A stretch of 64,000 nucleotides of DNA. It comes from JBHBQE01 sp041776485. GTDB taxonomy: Bacteria > Bacillota > Clostridia > Lachnospirales > Lachnospiraceae. The position numbers and the translations under genes were made by a program. Of this stretch, positions 62,057 through 64,000 are shown in pieces. The stretch spans positions 1 to 64,000 of the forward strand of contig JBHBQE010000002.1 in the NCBI GenBank assembly GCA_041776485.1, in the 5' to 3' direction. Position 1 is the stretch's first letter. Every line of letters starts with the position of its first letter. The notes under the pieces are model-generated. The model had not been told where the DNA came from. It saw only the letters and a list, made by a program, of their open reading frames with translations, and did no database searches.

Positions 62057-63466
62057 GTGTACAGCAAGGGTAAACGTAGCTGGATAAAGCATATAGATTT
62101 TATTTTTATAGACATAATAAGTCTGGAAGCAGCTTTAATTTTAGCCTATGCAATTCGATTTCCGAAGCAATGGTTGTTTAATGATGTGTATTTTGCGCCA
62201 ATAGCAGGATTTATCATTCTTTTTGATGTTTGCATAGCATTTTTTACTGAACCATATAATGGGATTTTAAGAAGAAATAAATATCAGGAGCTAAGATATA
62301 CATTTTTGCATTATACCCTGGTGTTTGCTGCGGTTTTGACACATCTTTATGCTGTAAAAATATCCTTTTATTACAGTAGACAAACATTATTTACCTTTAT
62401 TGTAATAGCCTTTGTAATGGGCTACTTTTTACGATGTATAAGAAAAAGAAAAATAAGGCGAAGAAAGCTATCAGATACTGACAAGAATTCTATGATTGCT
62501 ATTGTGGAGGCTTCTACGGCAGAGCGTTGTCTTACCAATATTGCCCATAATGGATATTTGGATTTTAAAGTGGGTGGTGTAATTGTTCTTGATAAGGATA
62601 TGACAGGAGAGGTTATTCAAGGGATTCCTGTGGTAGCAACAGCAGATAGCTGTCTGGACTATATTAGGGAAAATGTTGTAGATGAAGTATTTATAGATGA
62701 AAATTCCAGGGAAAGTGCAGAAAGCTTAGCCAATACTTTGGTAGAACTGGGGCTTACTGTACATGTTAGCTTGGTAAGCAGCGATTTACTGGTAATTAAC
62801 AGAAAACTGGAAATCTATGGATCTTATGTTTGCCTTACCAGCAGTATGAGGATAGCTTCAGATTTAAACTTACTTTTAAAGAGGTTTACAGATGTTGTGG
62901 GAAGTTTGGTGGGACTTGTTATAACCGGACTTGCATTTATTATTTTTGCGCCTATAATAAAGCTTCAGTCTCCGGGACCGATAATGTTTAAGCAAACCAG
63001 AATCGGAAGAAACGGCAGACGTTTTACGTTTTACAAATTTCGCACTATGATAGTAGATGCGGACAAAAAGAAAACTCAGCTTATGGATGAAAATGAAATA
63101 CATGGGAATATGTTTAAAATAGATAATGACCCGAGAATTATTCCTATAGGTCATTTTATGAGGAAGCATTCCATAGATGAGCTGCCGCAATTTCTCAATG
63201 TACTAAAGGGAGATATGAGTCTTGTAGGTACCAGGCCACCCACAGAGGAGGAATTTCAAAAGTATGAAAATCATCACAAGGCAAGACTTGGCATTAAACC
63301 GGGACTGACGGGACTTTGGCAGGTTAGCGGAAGAAGTGATATTACTGATTTTGAAGAGGTTGTAAGACTGGATACAAATTATATAGCAAATTGGTCGCTG
63401 TTGCTGGATATTAAAATAATGTTTAAGACCCTGGGGGTTGTCATATCAGGACAAGGCTCTAAATAA
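62057..63466 (+). CDS. Polyprenyl-phosphate sugar-1-phosphate transferase
   Basis: The 469-residue protein of the WcaJ/CpsE (PHPT) family has four N-terminal TM helices, a CoA-binding-like middle domain, a fifth membrane element and the C-terminal bacterial sugar-transferase domain (GRRFTFYKFRTM, DELPQFLNVLKGDMSLVG, GLTGLWQVSGRSD). It starts polysaccharide building by putting a sugar phosphate on undecaprenyl phosphate. The GTG at 62057 follows GGAG at 62044-62047. The LCP ligase gene downstream fits a cell-wall-linked polysaccharide locus running off the window. Confidence 0.92.
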   Translation: MYSKGKRSWIKHIDFIFIDIISLEAALILAYAIRFPKQWLFNDVYFAPIAGFIILFDVCIAFFTEPYNGILRRNKYQELRYTFLHYTLVFAAVLTHLYAVKISFYYSRQTLFTFIVIAFVMGYFLRCIRKRKIRRRKLSDTDKNSMIAIVEASTAERCLTNIAHNGYLDFKVGGVIVLDKDMTGEVIQGIPVVATADSCLDYIRENVVDEVFIDENSRESAESLANTLVELGLTVHVSLVSSDLLVINRKLEIYGSYVCLTSSMRIASDLNLLLKRFTDVVGSLVGLVITGLAFIIFAPIIKLQSPGPIMFKQTRIGRNGRRFTFYKFRTMIVDADKKKTQLMDENEIHGNMFKIDNDPRIIPIGHFMRKHSIDELPQFLNVLKGDMSLVGTRPPTEEEFQKYENHHKARLGIKPGLTGLWQVSGRSDITDFEEVVRLDTNYIANWSLLLDIKIMFKTLGVVISGQGSK

Positions 63467-63477
63467 GGAGACAATGC

Positions 63478-64000
63478 ATGGAAAGAAACAGAAATAATAA
63501 TGTAAAAAAAACAAAAGCCGTAAGTAAAAAGCAAATTCGCAGGAAAAGAAGAAGGAGAATTTTGATTATTGAATTATTTCTCCTGTTAATGTTGCTGGGG
63601 ATTTTGTTTGTTTGGAATAAATTCAGACTTATACAATGGAATGATATTGGCACAATCGGTACCAACTCACTAGATAAAAGGACAGAGGAAATTCTTAAGG
63701 GATATACTACAGTGGCAATATTTGGGGTTGATAACAGAACAGTAGGTGATTATAAAGGAGGAAATAGTGACAGTATCATGGTTTGTTCCATAGACAATGA
63801 TACAAAGGAAGTTAGACTTATGTCGGTATTCCGTGATACCTATTTAGATGTGGGCAAGGGGAGCTTTAAAAAGTGTAATGCTGCATATTCCAACGGCGGT
63901 CCCGAACAGGCGATGAAGATGCTTAACAAGAATTTGGATTTGGATATTCAAAACTATGTGGCTGTAGATTTTAAGGCAGTGGTAGATGCTGTGGACGCAG
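63478..64000 (+). CDS. LytR-CpsA-Psr (LCP) family protein, 5' part
   Basis: The frame starts at ATG 63478 after AAGGAG and is open to the window end (174 codons seen). A very basic N-terminus (KKQIRRKRRRR) precedes one TM helix. The LCP domain then begins with TTVAIFGVDNRTVGD, SDSIMVCSI and LMSVFRDTYLDV, which hold the conserved Asp and Arg residues of the catalytic site. LCP proteins attach lipid-linked glycopolymers to peptidoglycan; its partner is the sugar transferase encoded 12 nt upstream. Confidence 0.9.
   Translation, partial: MERNRNNNVKKTKAVSKKQIRRKRRRRILIIELFLLLMLLGILFVWNKFRLIQWNDIGTIGTNSLDKRTEEILKGYTTVAIFGVDNRTVGDYKGGNSDSIMVCSIDNDTKEVRLMSVFRDTYLDVGKGSFKKCNAAYSNGGPEQAMKMLNKNLDLDIQNYVAVDFKAVVDAVDA

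Overview
The window looks like a chromosomal segment of a low-GC, obligately fermentative Firmicute (class Clostridia, probably Lachnospiraceae or a relative). The evidence is AT-rich codon use, strong AGGAGG ribosome binding sites, the order ffh-rpsP-khpA-rimM-trmD, a 2-hydroxyacyl-CoA dehydratase with its ATP-dependent activator, ECF and BMP-type ABC importers, and three well-formed sigma-54 promoters. No rRNA or tRNA gene was recognised.

Layout. (1) 1-1806: the distal end of a CRISPR array whose repeat resembles clostridial type I-B repeats. It is interrupted by a segment of about 1.4 kb carrying a 5'-truncated CorA-like membrane protein gene. (2) 1930-7495: a sigma-54-driven isochorismatase-fold hydrolase and APC permease, followed by an NtrB/NtrC-like two-component pair that probably controls them. 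(3) 7658-23808: a purine salvage and catabolism island with a GntR regulator, an AzgA-type purine permease, a three-subunit xanthine dehydrogenase-family enzyme, adenine deaminase, an iron alcohol dehydrogenase, a LytS-like kinase with a SARP-type response regulator, and a BMP lipoprotein nucleoside ABC importer. (4) 23929-29015: an unusual J-domain protein and the housekeeping ffh-rpsP-khpA-rimM-trmD operon, then a convergent DUF4364-type gene. (5) about 29.6-39.35 kb: a Tn4451-like element with a broken large serine recombinase, a sigma-factor remnant and tnpW. Its cargo is a TetR-controlled set of two heterodimeric ABC half-transporters plus a complete Trep_Strep/MptD-type ECF transporter. 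(6) 39462-55178: glutamate dehydrogenase and a two-operon amino-acid fermentation module with its own sigma-54 activator. (7) 55378-60429: a resident relative of the mobile ECF/ABC cluster. Here the ECF ATPase is fused to an ABC-exporter membrane domain that has no ATPase of its own, followed by a deleted, chimeric second membrane domain. (8) 60599-64000: rho, a polyprenyl-phosphate sugar transferase and the start of an LCP-family cell-wall ligase.

How the parts work together. The purine island can import nucleosides and bases, deaminate adenine and oxidise hypoxanthine/xanthine-type bases. The fermentation module encodes a continuous route: uptake of a small amino acid (AlsT-type symporter), transamination, reduction to a 2-hydroxy acid, CoA transfer, dehydration to a 2-enoyl-CoA, rehydration at C3, oxidation, and thiolysis. 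Glutamate dehydrogenase could regenerate 2-oxoglutarate for the transamination. No acyl-CoA dehydrogenase, Etf or glutaconyl-CoA decarboxylase is present, so the route looks oxidative rather than a usual Stickland reductive branch. The two promoters of the module (41096 and 51443) carry near-identical -24/-12 elements and flank the sigma-54 activator gene.

The most unusual items are the ECF-ATPase/ABC-exporter fusion with its chimeric partner, the presence of a mobile and a resident copy of that transporter set 17 kb apart, the alpha-to-beta oxidation module, and the CorA-like gene fragment inside the CRISPR array.
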